Below, piece after piece: positions 8,534 through 17,526 of a stretch of 64,000 nucleotides of DNA (position 1 is the first letter of the stretch; the number at the start of each line of letters is the position of its first letter). Where the stretch lies: positions 310,001 to 374,000 of the forward strand of contig CAWIMW010000002.1 in NCBI GenBank assembly GCA_963837365.1. Direction: 5' to 3'. Position numbers and translations under genes: made by a program. Origin of the DNA: CAWBXL01 sp963837365 (GTDB lineage Bacteria; Acidobacteriota; Terriglobia; Terriglobales; Acidobacteriaceae). A model generated the notes under the pieces. The model saw only the letters and a list, made by a program, of their open reading frames with translations, made no database searches and was not told where the DNA came from.

Positions 8534-9583
8534 CTAGACGTCAACCTCATAATCTTTCATACTGCCTACAACATTTGCTGCCCCCCTGCCATCCACGAGT
8601 TTGCGCCCGGCAGCGGACATTTTTTGCCGCGCATCCTCGGACTGCAAAATCCAATTCAACTTTTCCGCAATCTTAGCCGGATCGGCATCGCACCCGCTGG
8701 CTGCATGTATGGCCGCGCCCATGCTGTCCAGTGTTTGCGCGATTAGAGTTTGATTTGAGGCCAAATCTACCAATAGTGCAGGCAGCCCGAGGAAACACAT
8801 CTCCCAACACGTGGCCCCCGCTCCCGCTATGGCAACATCTGCCCAGGTCATCAACTCGGCCATATTGGGCGGGTCTTGCACGATACGAACCTGCCGTCTG
8901 GATTCGGACACTCGCTCCCGCAGAGACTGCACGTGAGGATTACTATTACCAGCGACAACGCAAACCTCGAGATGCTCCACATTGACTTGCTCAATCGCCA
9001 TAAGGATACGATCAGTGATATTGTCTGGATCACTTCCCCCCATGGTTACAAGTACTTTGCGGCCTGCCGCGGAAGTCGCGCGCCGCCATTCTTGCCAGGC
9101 CCGGAACTCCCGCCGCAACAGCGCGTAATGCGGCCCCAGCAACAGTTTCGTGTTCCGGCCGCGCGCACGGTATAGACCCTCGCGGGCATGCGCGTTCTGA
9201 TTTAGCACTAGATCTGATGAGTAATATTCGGCGTGTCCGTAGTCATCAATAAAGAGAAGCTTGTTCCCTGCCTCCGTTAGGCTCCGCTGGTAGCTGGTGC
9301 CAAAATGATACCCGTCCACCACGACCCAGTGGGGCCGATATTCACGCGCCAGCGTTGCTGTTTGTACCGCATCCTCTGGGCTTCCGAGAACGTTCTGGAG
9401 ACGAACCACTTCGATCTGTTCAGCGCACAACTTCGCTCCCAGTGGCAGCGTGCAGTCACCCATAACGAACATGACGCTGCCCCCCGCGTCTTGCCAGGCT
9501 TGCGACAGCGCGAGGCAGCGCATAACGTGACCGGTCGCGATCGACACATTCGCATCAGCGCGTATCATTAGCAGATTTGGCAT
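8534..9583 (-). CDS. pseG: PseG/SpsG-type UDP-sugar hydrolase of nonulosonate synthesis
   Basis: 349 residues, the family length. The N-terminal signature MIRADANVSIATGHVMRCLA matches the R.D.s..iGtGH..Rcl.L motif of PseG, with His19 at the position of the catalytic His; the first Gly of GTGH is Ala here. VTMGGSDPDN is the diphosphate-binding loop and AIAGAGATCWEMCFLGLPAL the nucleotide-binding C-terminal loop. PseG removes UDP from UDP-2,4-diacetamido-2,4,6-trideoxyhexose to give the free sugar used by PseI. It is adjacent to the NeuB-family gene on the same strand. The exact stereoisomer (pseudaminic or another) is not decided by sequence. Confidence 0.88.
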   Translation of the reverse strand: MPNLLMIRADANVSIATGHVMRCLALSQAWQDAGGSVMFVMGDCTLPLGAKLCAEQIEVVRLQNVLGSPEDAVQTATLAREYRPHWVVVDGYHFGTSYQRSLTEAGNKLLFIDDYGHAEYYSSDLVLNQNAHAREGLYRARGRNTKLLLGPHYALLRREFRAWQEWRRATSAAGRKVLVTMGGSDPDNITDRILMAIEQVNVEHLEVCVVAGNSNPHVQSLRERVSESRRQVRIVQDPPNMAELMTWADVAIAGAGATCWEMCFLGLPALLVDLASNQTLIAQTLDSMGAAIHAASGCDADPAKIAEKLNWILQSEDARQKMSAAGRKLVDGRGAANVVGSMKDYEVDV

Positions 9584-9616
9584 TGGTTACGACGATCTGG
9601 TAGCAAATCTTTCGGC

Positions 9617-10690
9617 CTAGGCATCGCTAAGTATGGTCCAAGTCAGTGACTCCCCGGCAGGCAAACTGCTAACCAGCTTTTTGCCTATCACACTAGGGAG
9701 TTCGTAGGGCAGGACCGCGCCTTTTGGCGCCGGGCGAAGCGATTCCAACATCTCTGATTGGAGGACGGTTCCAGCCGGCAAGTCAGTGGCGGCTCTGAGG
9801 CAGCGTCTTTGCACAACCACCGTCTCTTGCTCATTCTCGGCCACACTTTTGAGCGTGGAGCCCATGGCGGACTCCAACTCGCGCGTGCAACCCACCATTT
9901 CGCGCCAGGTTTGCGGAGTCATCGAAAAAGGATGGTCCGGTCCTTCACGCCGGTTGTCGTCGGTAAAATGCTTCTCAATTACCCTTGCGCCGAGGGCTAC
10001 TGCACCGAGGACGGTAGTGTGGCCGGGGGTATGGTCAGAGAGTCCAAGAATCACAGAGGGGAACTTTTGCTTATAGGTTTCGAGAACGCGCAGGTGGATA
10101 TGGGAAAAGTTATCGCGGCTGCCCGTGTAATTGGTATTGCATTGCATCAGCACCAATTGCTGATTCACTTGCAGGATCTCATTCACCGCTCTCTCTACGT
10201 CTCGCATATCCGAAGCGCCTGTAGCCAAGAGTACGGGTTTCTTTTTGCCCGCAACCTTGCGGAGCATTTCCGGCCAGGTAATATCGCCCGAACCGATCTT
10301 GTACATATCCACGTAGGGAGCCAACATGTCCACGGCTTCCAGATCATAAGGTGCTGAAAAATAATCGATGCCGCAAGCCTCACACTCCGCCTTAAGCTGC
10401 TGCGTCCACTCCCAAGGAAGTGTGGCCTCGTCATAGACCTGGAACACACTCTTTTTCCACTTCGACTGATGGGAAACTTGTTCACCCAATACTCGAAATC
10501 CACGGTCGCTGACAATTTTGGCGGCGCGGAAATTTTGGAATTTAGCAGCGTCTGCGCCTGCTTCGGCGCAAAGACGGATCAGTAACTTCGCTCGCTCGAG
10601 GTCACCATCGTAGTTAGCGGCGATGTCGGCCACAAAATAAGTGGGGTGGCTGAAATCCACGATCTTTTTCCCCAGTTTCAGCGTAGTCAT
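9617..10690 (-). CDS. pseI: NeuB/PseI/SpsE-family nonulosonic acid synthase
   Basis: 357 residues. The NeuB TIM-barrel is shown by FVADIAANYDGDLERAKLLI, AAKFQNF, IDYFSAPYD, KIGSGDITWPEMLRKVA and GLSDHTPGHTT; a C-terminal SAF/antifreeze-like domain starts near PAGTVLQSEML. The enzyme condenses a 6-deoxy-diacetamidohexose or ManNAc-type sugar with phosphoenolpyruvate. The gene start overlaps the stop of the broken RmlD-like gene as ATGA, and pseG follows 33 bp downstream. The group resembles the spsE-spsG-spsK arrangement of spore-coat and nonulosonate loci. Product identity is inferred from PseB and PseG homologues nearby. Confidence 0.88.
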   Translation of the reverse strand: MTTLKLGKKIVDFSHPTYFVADIAANYDGDLERAKLLIRLCAEAGADAAKFQNFRAAKIVSDRGFRVLGEQVSHQSKWKKSVFQVYDEATLPWEWTQQLKAECEACGIDYFSAPYDLEAVDMLAPYVDMYKIGSGDITWPEMLRKVAGKKKPVLLATGASDMRDVERAVNEILQVNQQLVLMQCNTNYTGSRDNFSHIHLRVLETYKQKFPSVILGLSDHTPGHTTVLGAVALGARVIEKHFTDDNRREGPDHPFSMTPQTWREMVGCTRELESAMGSTLKSVAENEQETVVVQRRCLRAATDLPAGTVLQSEMLESLRPAPKGAVLPYELPSVIGKKLVSSLPAGESLTWTILSDA

Positions 10691-11614
10691 TGCAGTGCCT
10701 CGTGCAAATAGCTCTTGAGCTTTTGTGGATAGCCCGCTTCCTGCAACTCGCGAAACCGGCGGAGGCCGGTTTCCACGTCCGGCATTGGATATCCTAGCGC
10801 AGCCCTAATTTTTCAGTATTCAGAGACATGTCCGGCGGCCTTTGGGCCCGCGGAAATTGTGCTTCCGCGATCCGTGCCGGCACGACTTGGCCAGGATCGA
10901 GACCGAATACCGAAGCCACCCTCCTGGCAAACTCATATTTACTGATTTTTTCCGAACCCCCAACATGGTAAAGCCCACTCAGCCGCGGTCTAGCATGGCC
11001 AGCAATACTTCAGCCAAATCGTTTACCAGAATTGGTGTGAACTGAACGTCGGTGAATCCAGGCACTTGCTTCCCACTCGACAACTGGTCAGATTACCCAT
11101 TCCGCCAGACTGAACTTGTTCTGGGCGTTCCAACCGTAAATATTGACTCGCGACAACCAGAGCCGAGGGATTCTTCGCAGAACTTCTTGCTCCCCACGCA
11201 GTTTGGATCTCGCATAGACATTCAAGGGAGCGGGTTCGTCGGTTTCCTGATAGCTGCCGCGCTTGCCGTCGAAGACAGCGTCCGTGGAAACGTAGAGAAA
11301 CTATGCTCCTAGTTCGACCGGCCAACTCGGACAAAAATGCGGGACACGCTCATTGATGGCGCTGGCCTCATCGCGGTGCTCCTCGCACCAATCCACATTC
11401 GTGGCTGCGGCGCAGTGAATGATTTGCGTGGATGGAGAAGGGTAAACATCTCCCGCGCCGCAGTTTGGTCCGTAAGATCTACGGAGTAAATCGGCACGTT
11501 TGGGATGCGTATCGAATGGTGATGGCACAGGCCAACTAGAGGGCGTCCCAACTCAAGTGCATGCATCATAATGCTTGCCCCAAGGAGCCCGCTGGCGCCG
11601 GTAACGATCAGCAT
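10687..11614 (-). pseudogene. Broken RmlD/SpsK-like NAD(P)-dependent sugar reductase
   Basis: Reading from ATG at 11614, MLIVTGASGLLG is the Rossmann loop; later pieces in other frames give QIIHCAAATNVDW, FLYVSTDAVFDGKRG, NVYARSKLRGE (YxxxK) and VQFTPILVNDLAEV, an ordinary RmlD-type SDR order. Joining them needs one lost base near 11430, an in-frame TAG at 11301-11303, one extra base near 11090, and lost bases near 10985 and 10805. The last frame ends TGA overlapping the pseI ATG, as expected for the intact ancestor. So the whole gene is present but decayed, or the assembly is poor here. The 211 bp upstream of it (11615-11825) hold no intact gene that I recognise. Confidence 0.82.
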
Positions 11615-11825
11615 GAGTGGATAATAGCAACAATACTTTTCAAGGTTGAACTCTCACGCCATTAAACTTTGGTGCCTCGCCATGATCGGCATCGTATTTT
11701 GGGAAATACTCGCGTGGATCAACCTCTGCCGCCGCCCTGGAGGGCAGGGATAGGATCAAGAATGTGTCGCGGCTTCCTTTACGAGCGCACTAAATGGAAA
11801 GCGTTTCTGAATCACTCAGCAGGAT

Positions 11826-12557
11826 TCAGCCCTCTTGCAGCGCTTTTTGAACAATATGACGGTTCAACTCCTCTAATTCCGGATACCGCTTCAACAACGC
11901 AAGTATATCGGTCCAATCAAAGTCGTCTCTTCCAGTAAATCGGTCATATATAGCCCGCACGAATTCCAGGTCTTCTGGAGTATCTACCGTCCAGCGCAGT
12001 CTGCTGTAGTCCTCATCACCCTTCACGGCATGTAAGCGGAAAGACTCCGGGTGCTCGTAAATGTAGGCAGTAACGTGTGCCCTCTGATAGGAAAGAGTAG
12101 CGTTCTGCCAGCAACGGAACAACGCTTCGGCGCTTACCACCTCAGTGTCCAGTCCGCGGGGATAGCTCCTGACCAGTGTGTTGCTGGCATAGTCGGGACT
12201 TGCATTCAGGAATTCCTGAATTGTCTTGTCTGTGATCTCGGGGTCGATAAGCGGACAATCTGAAGTGATACGGACTACCACATCCGCCCCATAAAACTGG
12301 GCCGCCCGGTGATAGCGATCCAGAACGTCCTGTTCCTCGCCGCGAAAGACCGCCACAGCACGAGACGTGCAATATTCGACAATCTGATCGTCGGAACGAC
12401 TTTCAGTGGTTGCAACGATAAGTTGCGTGATGCGCCGGCTGCGCTTCAGTCGCTGTATCACCCTGCCGAGCATCGTTTCGCCGGCGATGTCACGCATCAC
12501 TTTTCCGGGAAGACGAGAGCTGCCCATGCGGGCCTGCACAATAGCAACAATTTTCAT
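11826..12557 (-). CDS. SpsF-like cytidylyltransferase / NTP transferase
   Basis: About 243 residues from ATG 12557 (KIVAIVQARMGSSRLPGKVM), the standard family start. A GTG 24 bp upstream (12581) overlaps the pseB stop as GTGA and is a possible alternative. The N-terminal nucleotide-binding loop, the ADVVVRITSDCPLIDP segment and LRWTVDTPEDLEFVRAIYD mark the SpsF/NeuA-like nucleotidyltransferases that activate nonulosonic acids with CTP (PseF role). It would supply the CMP-sugar donor for the locus. It lies between the two broken SDR genes and is itself intact. Confidence 0.82.
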   Translation of the reverse strand: MKIVAIVQARMGSSRLPGKVMRDIAGETMLGRVIQRLKRSRRITQLIVATTESRSDDQIVEYCTSRAVAVFRGEEQDVLDRYHRAAQFYGADVVVRITSDCPLIDPEITDKTIQEFLNASPDYASNTLVRSYPRGLDTEVVSAEALFRCWQNATLSYQRAHVTAYIYEHPESFRLHAVKGDEDYSRLRWTVDTPEDLEFVRAIYDRFTGRDDFDWTDILALLKRYPELEELNRHIVQKALQEG

Positions 12558-12577
12558 CTTGGGTACTCTATTCGTAC

Positions 12578-13600
12578 TCACGCCGGCAGGCGTTGCTGCC
12601 TCGGGGCAGAAATATCGACTGGACCGCCACTCCGGCTCACCAGATCCAGAAGTTCATCGGACTCCATCCACTGCTGATTATTGTCACTCGCATAGCGGAA
12701 ACCATCCGGCAAGGGACGCGCATCCTTCCAGTTTTCCTGCTCCACCAGGAATGGGCCGGCTGGATCACGAACATGTCATCGAGTTCAAGCGTATTCCGGG
12801 CCTCGTCCTCGGAAACCAGCACCTCGTGCAATTTTTCTCCGGGGCGGATGCCGACAAAGCGAGTTTCGCAACCGGGAGCCAAGCGCCTCCGCCATATCCA
12901 CCAGCTTCATGCTGGGGATCTTGGGGACGAAAATTTCGCCGCCGTGCATGCTTTCAATGCAGCGAATGACAAAACGTACGCCTTGTTCCAGTGTGATCCA
13001 GAAACGCGTCATGCGCGGATCGGTGACAGTAATTTTGCCGGTTTTCCGCTGTTCCAGAAAAACCGGCACCACACTGCCCCGGCTACCGACCACGTTGCCA
13101 TAGCGCGCGCTACTGAAGCGCGTATCCTGCGCGCCCGAATAAGCATTCGCCTGCACGAACATCTTTTCCGCGCAAAGCTTGGTGGCGCCGTAAAGATTGA
13201 TGGGATTGACCGCCTTGTCGGTGCTCAATGCCAGAATGCGGCGTACGCCTCTATTGATCGCGGCATCAATTACGTTTCGCCCACCCATGATGTTGGTCTG
13301 GATGGCTTCAAACGGGTTGTATTCGCAGGCCGGAACCTGCTTCAGCGCAGCTGCATGGACCACTACCGTAACCCCGGAGAAAGCACGCTCCAGGCGTTGC
13401 GCGTCGCGCACGTCGCCGACAAAATAGCGCAGGGTGGGATGATCGAATCCCGCCATGCGCATGTCATGCTGTTTGAGTTCGTCACGGCTGAAGATGATCA
13501 GCTTCTGCGGATGGTAGTTGCGGAGCATCGTCTCCACGAACTTCTTGCCGAATGACCCTGTGCCGCCCGTGACCAGCACGACCTGTTCCGACCAATTCAT
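12578..13600 (-). pseudogene. pseB: pseB-like UDP-GlcNAc 4,6-dehydratase with two frameshifts
   Basis: Start ATG at 13600 has AGGAGAG upstream. VTGGTGSFGKKF (NADP loop), ALSTDKAVNPINLYGATKLC (S-T-D-K and YxxxK) and NVVGSRGSVVPVF mark PseB/CapD-type inverting dehydratases. The first frame continues to a stop at 12785, but from about 12880 the family sequence (FVGIRPGEKLHEVLVSEDE) continues in another frame because of an extra base in the run at 12874-12883. A second shift near 12744 restores the first frame (FRYASDNNQQW and the end at 12578). The two shifts cancel, leaving about 45 scrambled codons that include the stop. The protein would lose its C-terminal fifth. Confidence 0.83.
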
Positions 13601-13737
13601 CCGAGGACTCTCCTGGGTGTGGATACCAGCCTGTCTGGCCGACGCAACGATATTCAACGTAGTATAACCAAGAATCACCCAGCCAGTTTCTATTTTCGGA
13701 ACATCCGGTTTCTTAAGGTCACTATTATTCCTGTCAG

Positions 13738-13831
13738 TGCTAGAATGGCGAGAATCGTCACCTCAAGCAATATTTATAAACCTAGTTGGTTTTGCGCCAT
13801 CTCCCGCACCAGCCGGGAGCGTCAGTTTTTG
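13738..13831 (+). promoter_or_regulatory. Possible promoter and leader hairpin of the Wzz-kinase operon
   Basis: TGCTAGAAT (13738-13746) fits an extended -10 element. A hairpin CTCCCG/CGGGAG (13801-13806 with 13814-13819, 7-nt loop) follows, then GCGTCAGTTTTTGCTTTT, which looks like a short intrinsic terminator or attenuator about 30 bp before the kinase start codon. The region is the divergent spacer between pseB (minus) and the kinase (plus). Motif reading only. Confidence 0.3.
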
Positions 13832-13861
13832 CTTTTGCAGTTCGTCTCGTGAGGAGCTTCG

Positions 13862-16210
13862 ATGGATTCAGGGTCCTTGATCCCGGCCAGCAGCCATAAC
13901 ATTCGTGAGTTCCGCTCGGACTTTGCCGCCGAGTTAAACCGGCCCATGGCACCTGTCATTCACGCTCTGCCGACCCAGGAGTCCATGCTCCGTGAATACT
14001 TCCGCATTCTCCGGAAACGGTTATGGGTCATCGTGACTTGCGTGGCGGTGATCGTGGGATCGATCGCCATCGCTACCTTGCGCAGCACGCGCATTTATGA
14101 GGCCAGCGGCAGCATCGCTATCAACAAGATGGACCCGATGTTCGTCAGCTTCAAGGATGGTCCAGGCGGCATGGGGTATGACGACCCCACAGAGTTGGAC
14201 ACCGAAGTACGCATTTTGCGCAGTGATTTGCTGGCCCTGCAAGTGATCCGTGAGTTGAACTTGGATAAAGACCAGTCTGTACCGGACAACGGCACGGGTC
14301 TGCCAACTACCGATTCTTTGCAACCGGACTCACCCCGAATGAGCGCGGTTTTGGCGGCCTTTAAGAGCCAACTTAGCGTTGCGCTCGAACCCGGCACACG
14401 CGTTATTGAGATACGCTACCGCAGCCCCAACCCAGATCGTGCCTCTCAGGTGGTCAATACTTTGATGCATACCTATGTGGAGCAAAACTTCAAAACCCGT
14501 TTTGAATCCACGATGCAAGCTTCGGACTGGCTGTCCAAACAGTTGGTGGACCTGCAAATCAAGGTGGAAACTTCCCAGGAAAAACTGGTGAAGTACCAGA
14601 AACAGCACGACATCCTGGGAATTGACGAAAAGACCAACATCATTACTTCAAAACTGGACGAACTCAACAAGGGCTTAACCGATGCCGAAGCCGATCGCAT
14701 GGAAAAGGAATCGGTTTACCGGCTGGTGCAGAACAATGATACGGATGCTGCGTCGGCCGCCGCGATCGGAGCAAGTAATACACAAAGCAACGGCTCCGCG
14801 GCGACTTCTTTACTCCTGGAAAAGCTGCGGGGGCAGGAAGCGGATTTGAAGATCCAGATCGCACAACTGAGCACCCAGTTCGGCCCGTCCTATCCCAAGC
14901 TTGCCGAGTTGAACAACCAATTGAAGGAAGTGGATGCGCAAGTGCAGGGTGAATTGCGCAAAGTATCTTCCCGGCTTCACGGCGACTATCTGGCCGCCTT
15001 GCAGCGAGAACAAATGCTGCATGAGGCCATGGAGAAGCAAAAGCAGGAAGCCAACAAGCTCAACGAGAGCGCGATTGAATACAGCCTCCTGAAACGCGAT
15101 CTTGAGACCAACCGCACGCTTTATGAAGGACTGTTGGAAAGATTGAAGGAAGCTGGAGTGACCGCGGGCTTGCGGTCCAACAATTTCCGGATTGTGGACG
15201 CAGCACGAAAACCTGACACGCCGACTTCCCCTAATATTCCGCGGAATCTCACCTTTGCCCTCGCCCTCGGACTGACAACCGGGGTTGGCCTCGCTTTTGT
15301 ACTAGAGGCGCTCGATAACACCGTCCGAACGCCGGAGCAAGCGCAAGCTATCTCCGCTCTGCCGTCACTGGGAATGATCCCCTTAGGCTCCCTGATGGGT
15401 GAAGTGGGCGCCCCGCGCCTGGCGGTAGCAACCTCTAAAGAGGCGGTAGAATTAGTGACGCAAGCGCGTCCGCAATCGCAAATGGCGGAGTCCTACCGCG
15501 CTCTGCGGACTTCCTTACTGCTTACTTCTTTGGGCGCGCCGCCCAAAGTCATCCTGGTCACCAGCGCTCTACCCCAGGAAGGCAAGACCACTACCAGCAT
15601 GAACACCGCCATCGTGCTGGCCCAAAAAGGCAGCCGCGTCCTGCTGATCGATGCAGATTTGCGCCGGCCTAGCATCCATAAAGCCCTCGGCCTGGGTCCC
15701 CGGACGGGACTTAGCAATGTTCTCACCGGAAGTGCTCAGCTTCATTCGGCAATTGTCCGCTCCACCCTGATCTCAACTCTCTATATCTTGCCGTCGGGAA
15801 CTCCTCCGCCGAACCCGGCCGAGCTGCTGGCATCCACGAACATGCGTGACGTTCTGAATGAACTACGCGAGCAATACGACCACATCGTGATTGACACACC
15901 GCCTACCTTGTCGGTAACGGATGCGGTGATCATGTCTACCAACGCTGATTCGGTCGTGCTGGTGATCCGCTCCGGACAGACCACGCGGCAGGCGCTGCGC
16001 CGCGCGCGTGATCTGCTGGTACGTGTCAATGCGCGCATCGCCGGGGTGTTGCTCAACGCTGCTGATCTTAAATCGGCGGATTATTACTACTATTATGAAT
16101 ACCGCGGCAAGTATGGCGACCGGTATTACAAAGCGGATGAATTAACTGACGGAGCAGAGTCGAAAGACTCAGACGGTTCAACGCCCCTGGCCGGCGCTGG
16201 TAGTGCATAA
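13862..16210 (+). CDS. Wzz/GNVR-BY-kinase fusion (polysaccharide tyrosine autokinase)
   Basis: 782 residues. An N-terminal membrane helix (LWVIVTCVAVIVGSIAIATL, about residues 56-75) begins a Wzz chain-length domain; a long coiled coil and GNVR region follow, then a second helix near residues 462-484. The cytoplasmic kinase has Walker A ALPQEGKTT (Lys575), Walker A' VLLIDADLRRPS and Walker B HIVIDTPP, and ends in a tyrosine cluster (YYYYYEYRGKYGDRYY) for autophosphorylation. Such proteins control polymer length and export through cycles of Tyr phosphorylation. GAGGAG lies upstream of the ATG. It heads a three-gene operon with the TPR protein and the ligase. Confidence 0.93.
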   Translation: MDSGSLIPASSHNIREFRSDFAAELNRPMAPVIHALPTQESMLREYFRILRKRLWVIVTCVAVIVGSIAIATLRSTRIYEASGSIAINKMDPMFVSFKDGPGGMGYDDPTELDTEVRILRSDLLALQVIRELNLDKDQSVPDNGTGLPTTDSLQPDSPRMSAVLAAFKSQLSVALEPGTRVIEIRYRSPNPDRASQVVNTLMHTYVEQNFKTRFESTMQASDWLSKQLVDLQIKVETSQEKLVKYQKQHDILGIDEKTNIITSKLDELNKGLTDAEADRMEKESVYRLVQNNDTDAASAAAIGASNTQSNGSAATSLLLEKLRGQEADLKIQIAQLSTQFGPSYPKLAELNNQLKEVDAQVQGELRKVSSRLHGDYLAALQREQMLHEAMEKQKQEANKLNESAIEYSLLKRDLETNRTLYEGLLERLKEAGVTAGLRSNNFRIVDAARKPDTPTSPNIPRNLTFALALGLTTGVGLAFVLEALDNTVRTPEQAQAISALPSLGMIPLGSLMGEVGAPRLAVATSKEAVELVTQARPQSQMAESYRALRTSLLLTSLGAPPKVILVTSALPQEGKTTTSMNTAIVLAQKGSRVLLIDADLRRPSIHKALGLGPRTGLSNVLTGSAQLHSAIVRSTLISTLYILPSGTPPPNPAELLASTNMRDVLNELREQYDHIVIDTPPTLSVTDAVIMSTNADSVVLVIRSGQTTRQALRRARDLLVRVNARIAGVLLNAADLKSADYYYYYEYRGKYGDRYYKADELTDGAESKDSDGSTPLAGAGSA

Positions 16211-16254
16211 GCTAAAATGCAGCGATTGTTGTCTTCCAGAAAAACTGTGCTGCC

Positions 16255-17526
16255 GTGCGAATCCCGCTTCAGAGCCGAACGACTAGAGCCTTGGTATTGG
16301 GCGGGGGCATACTCCTGGCAGCGCTCTATGTAGCAATCTCAGGTCTAGATTTTTTGGCTGCCCATTTTTCTAATGTCCCAACTCTGGCCAGCCTGCGTCG
16401 TGCTGTCCGGTTGCAACCAGGAAATGCTGAGTATCAATATCGCCTTGGCCGCTATTTTTCTCTGGTAGAACTCTCCCCTTTCCAGGCTGAACCAGCATTG
16501 CGTGCGGCGGTTGCGCTGAACCCGCATCAGGCCCGCTATTGGATGGCACTGGCCGAAACCTACCAGCAATTGGGCAATGACCAGAGGCAACGCACATCGT
16601 TGGAACGTGCTCTGCAAGCTGAGCCAACGACGCCTGAGGTTGCCTGGGAGGCGGCCAATTTCTATATCGTACGCGGAGATACCGCAGCAGCCTTGCAGAA
16701 TCTACGCGTAGTATTGGCCAATGATCCGTACCTTCCTCCTGATGCTTTGCGACTCTGCTGGAGGATTCGTCCTGACGTTGATTTTCTTTTGCGCAACGTC
16801 GTTCCGCCGCGGGCAGAGGTAAATTTATCCTTCCTGGAGTTTTTGATTTCGAAGGACGAGACACTTGCCTCCGCCAGGGTATGGGACAAACTGGTTGCGC
16901 TCAATCATCCGATCGAACGGCGGTACATTTTTGAATACATTCGATATCTGGTGGCCAAGCAGGAACCTGATCAAGCACGCCTGGTATGGCAGAAAGCGGC
17001 AGCGCTATCTGACCTAACTGCATACCAACCTTCTCCAGCAAATCTGGTGGTCAATGGAGACTTCAGCCACGAAATTCTGAATGCGGGGTTTGATTGGATG
17101 TATCGTGAATCGCCGGATGTATCTCTTACCCTGGACCCAACCCAGTTTCACTCCGGCCACGACTCGCTTCATCTCGAAATCGATAGCAGAGGAATCGAGG
17201 ATGCAGGGATCCGTCAGCTCATTGCGGTGACCCCGAACACTTCCTATCAATTTTCCAGCTACTTTAAAGCCGATTCTATCGCCGGCGCCGGCGGGCTGCA
17301 TTTTGCGGTCCAGGATTTGTACTCCGCCAAAACCTATTTCAGCAGTGAAGATTTTACCAACGTAGATTTCTGGAAACAGGCCGCAGGCTCGTTCACTACG
17401 GATGACAACACAAAGTTAGTGGTATTGCGGATACGACGCGAACCAGCGGGAAGCCCGATCAAAGGCCGCTTGTGGATTGACGATGTCCGGTTGTCTCCGG
17501 TTCGCACCCTGGGTGGTACCCATTGA
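16255..17526 (+). CDS. Membrane-anchored TPR protein with C-terminal carbohydrate-binding-like domain
   Basis: 423 residues from a GTG. An N-terminal hydrophobic helix (ALVLGGGILLAALYVAIS) anchors the protein; TPR-like repeats follow (LRRAVRLQPGNAEYQYRLGR, RAALNPHQARYWMALAETY, LERALQAEPTTPEVAWEAAN). From about residue 265, LVVNGDFSHEILNAGFDWMY starts a beta-sandwich domain (CBM4/9-like) that ends LRIRREPAGSPIKGRLWIDDV. Periplasmic TPR proteins next to Wzy-type ligases commonly assemble exopolysaccharide machinery. The stop overlaps the TTG start of the ligase gene (TTGA). A role in guiding or binding the polymer is inferred. Confidence 0.75.
   Translation: MRIPLQSRTTRALVLGGGILLAALYVAISGLDFLAAHFSNVPTLASLRRAVRLQPGNAEYQYRLGRYFSLVELSPFQAEPALRAAVALNPHQARYWMALAETYQQLGNDQRQRTSLERALQAEPTTPEVAWEAANFYIVRGDTAAALQNLRVVLANDPYLPPDALRLCWRIRPDVDFLLRNVVPPRAEVNLSFLEFLISKDETLASARVWDKLVALNHPIERRYIFEYIRYLVAKQEPDQARLVWQKAAALSDLTAYQPSPANLVVNGDFSHEILNAGFDWMYRESPDVSLTLDPTQFHSGHDSLHLEIDSRGIEDAGIRQLIAVTPNTSYQFSSYFKADSIAGAGGLHFAVQDLYSAKTYFSSEDFTNVDFWKQAAGSFTTDDNTKLVVLRIRREPAGSPIKGRLWIDDVRLSPVRTLGGTH

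Noticed and set aside
12593..13555. Long plus-strand open frame of 320 codons opposite pseB
   Set aside because: It is antisense to a recognised protein, has no family features and follows the codon pattern of the real gene.
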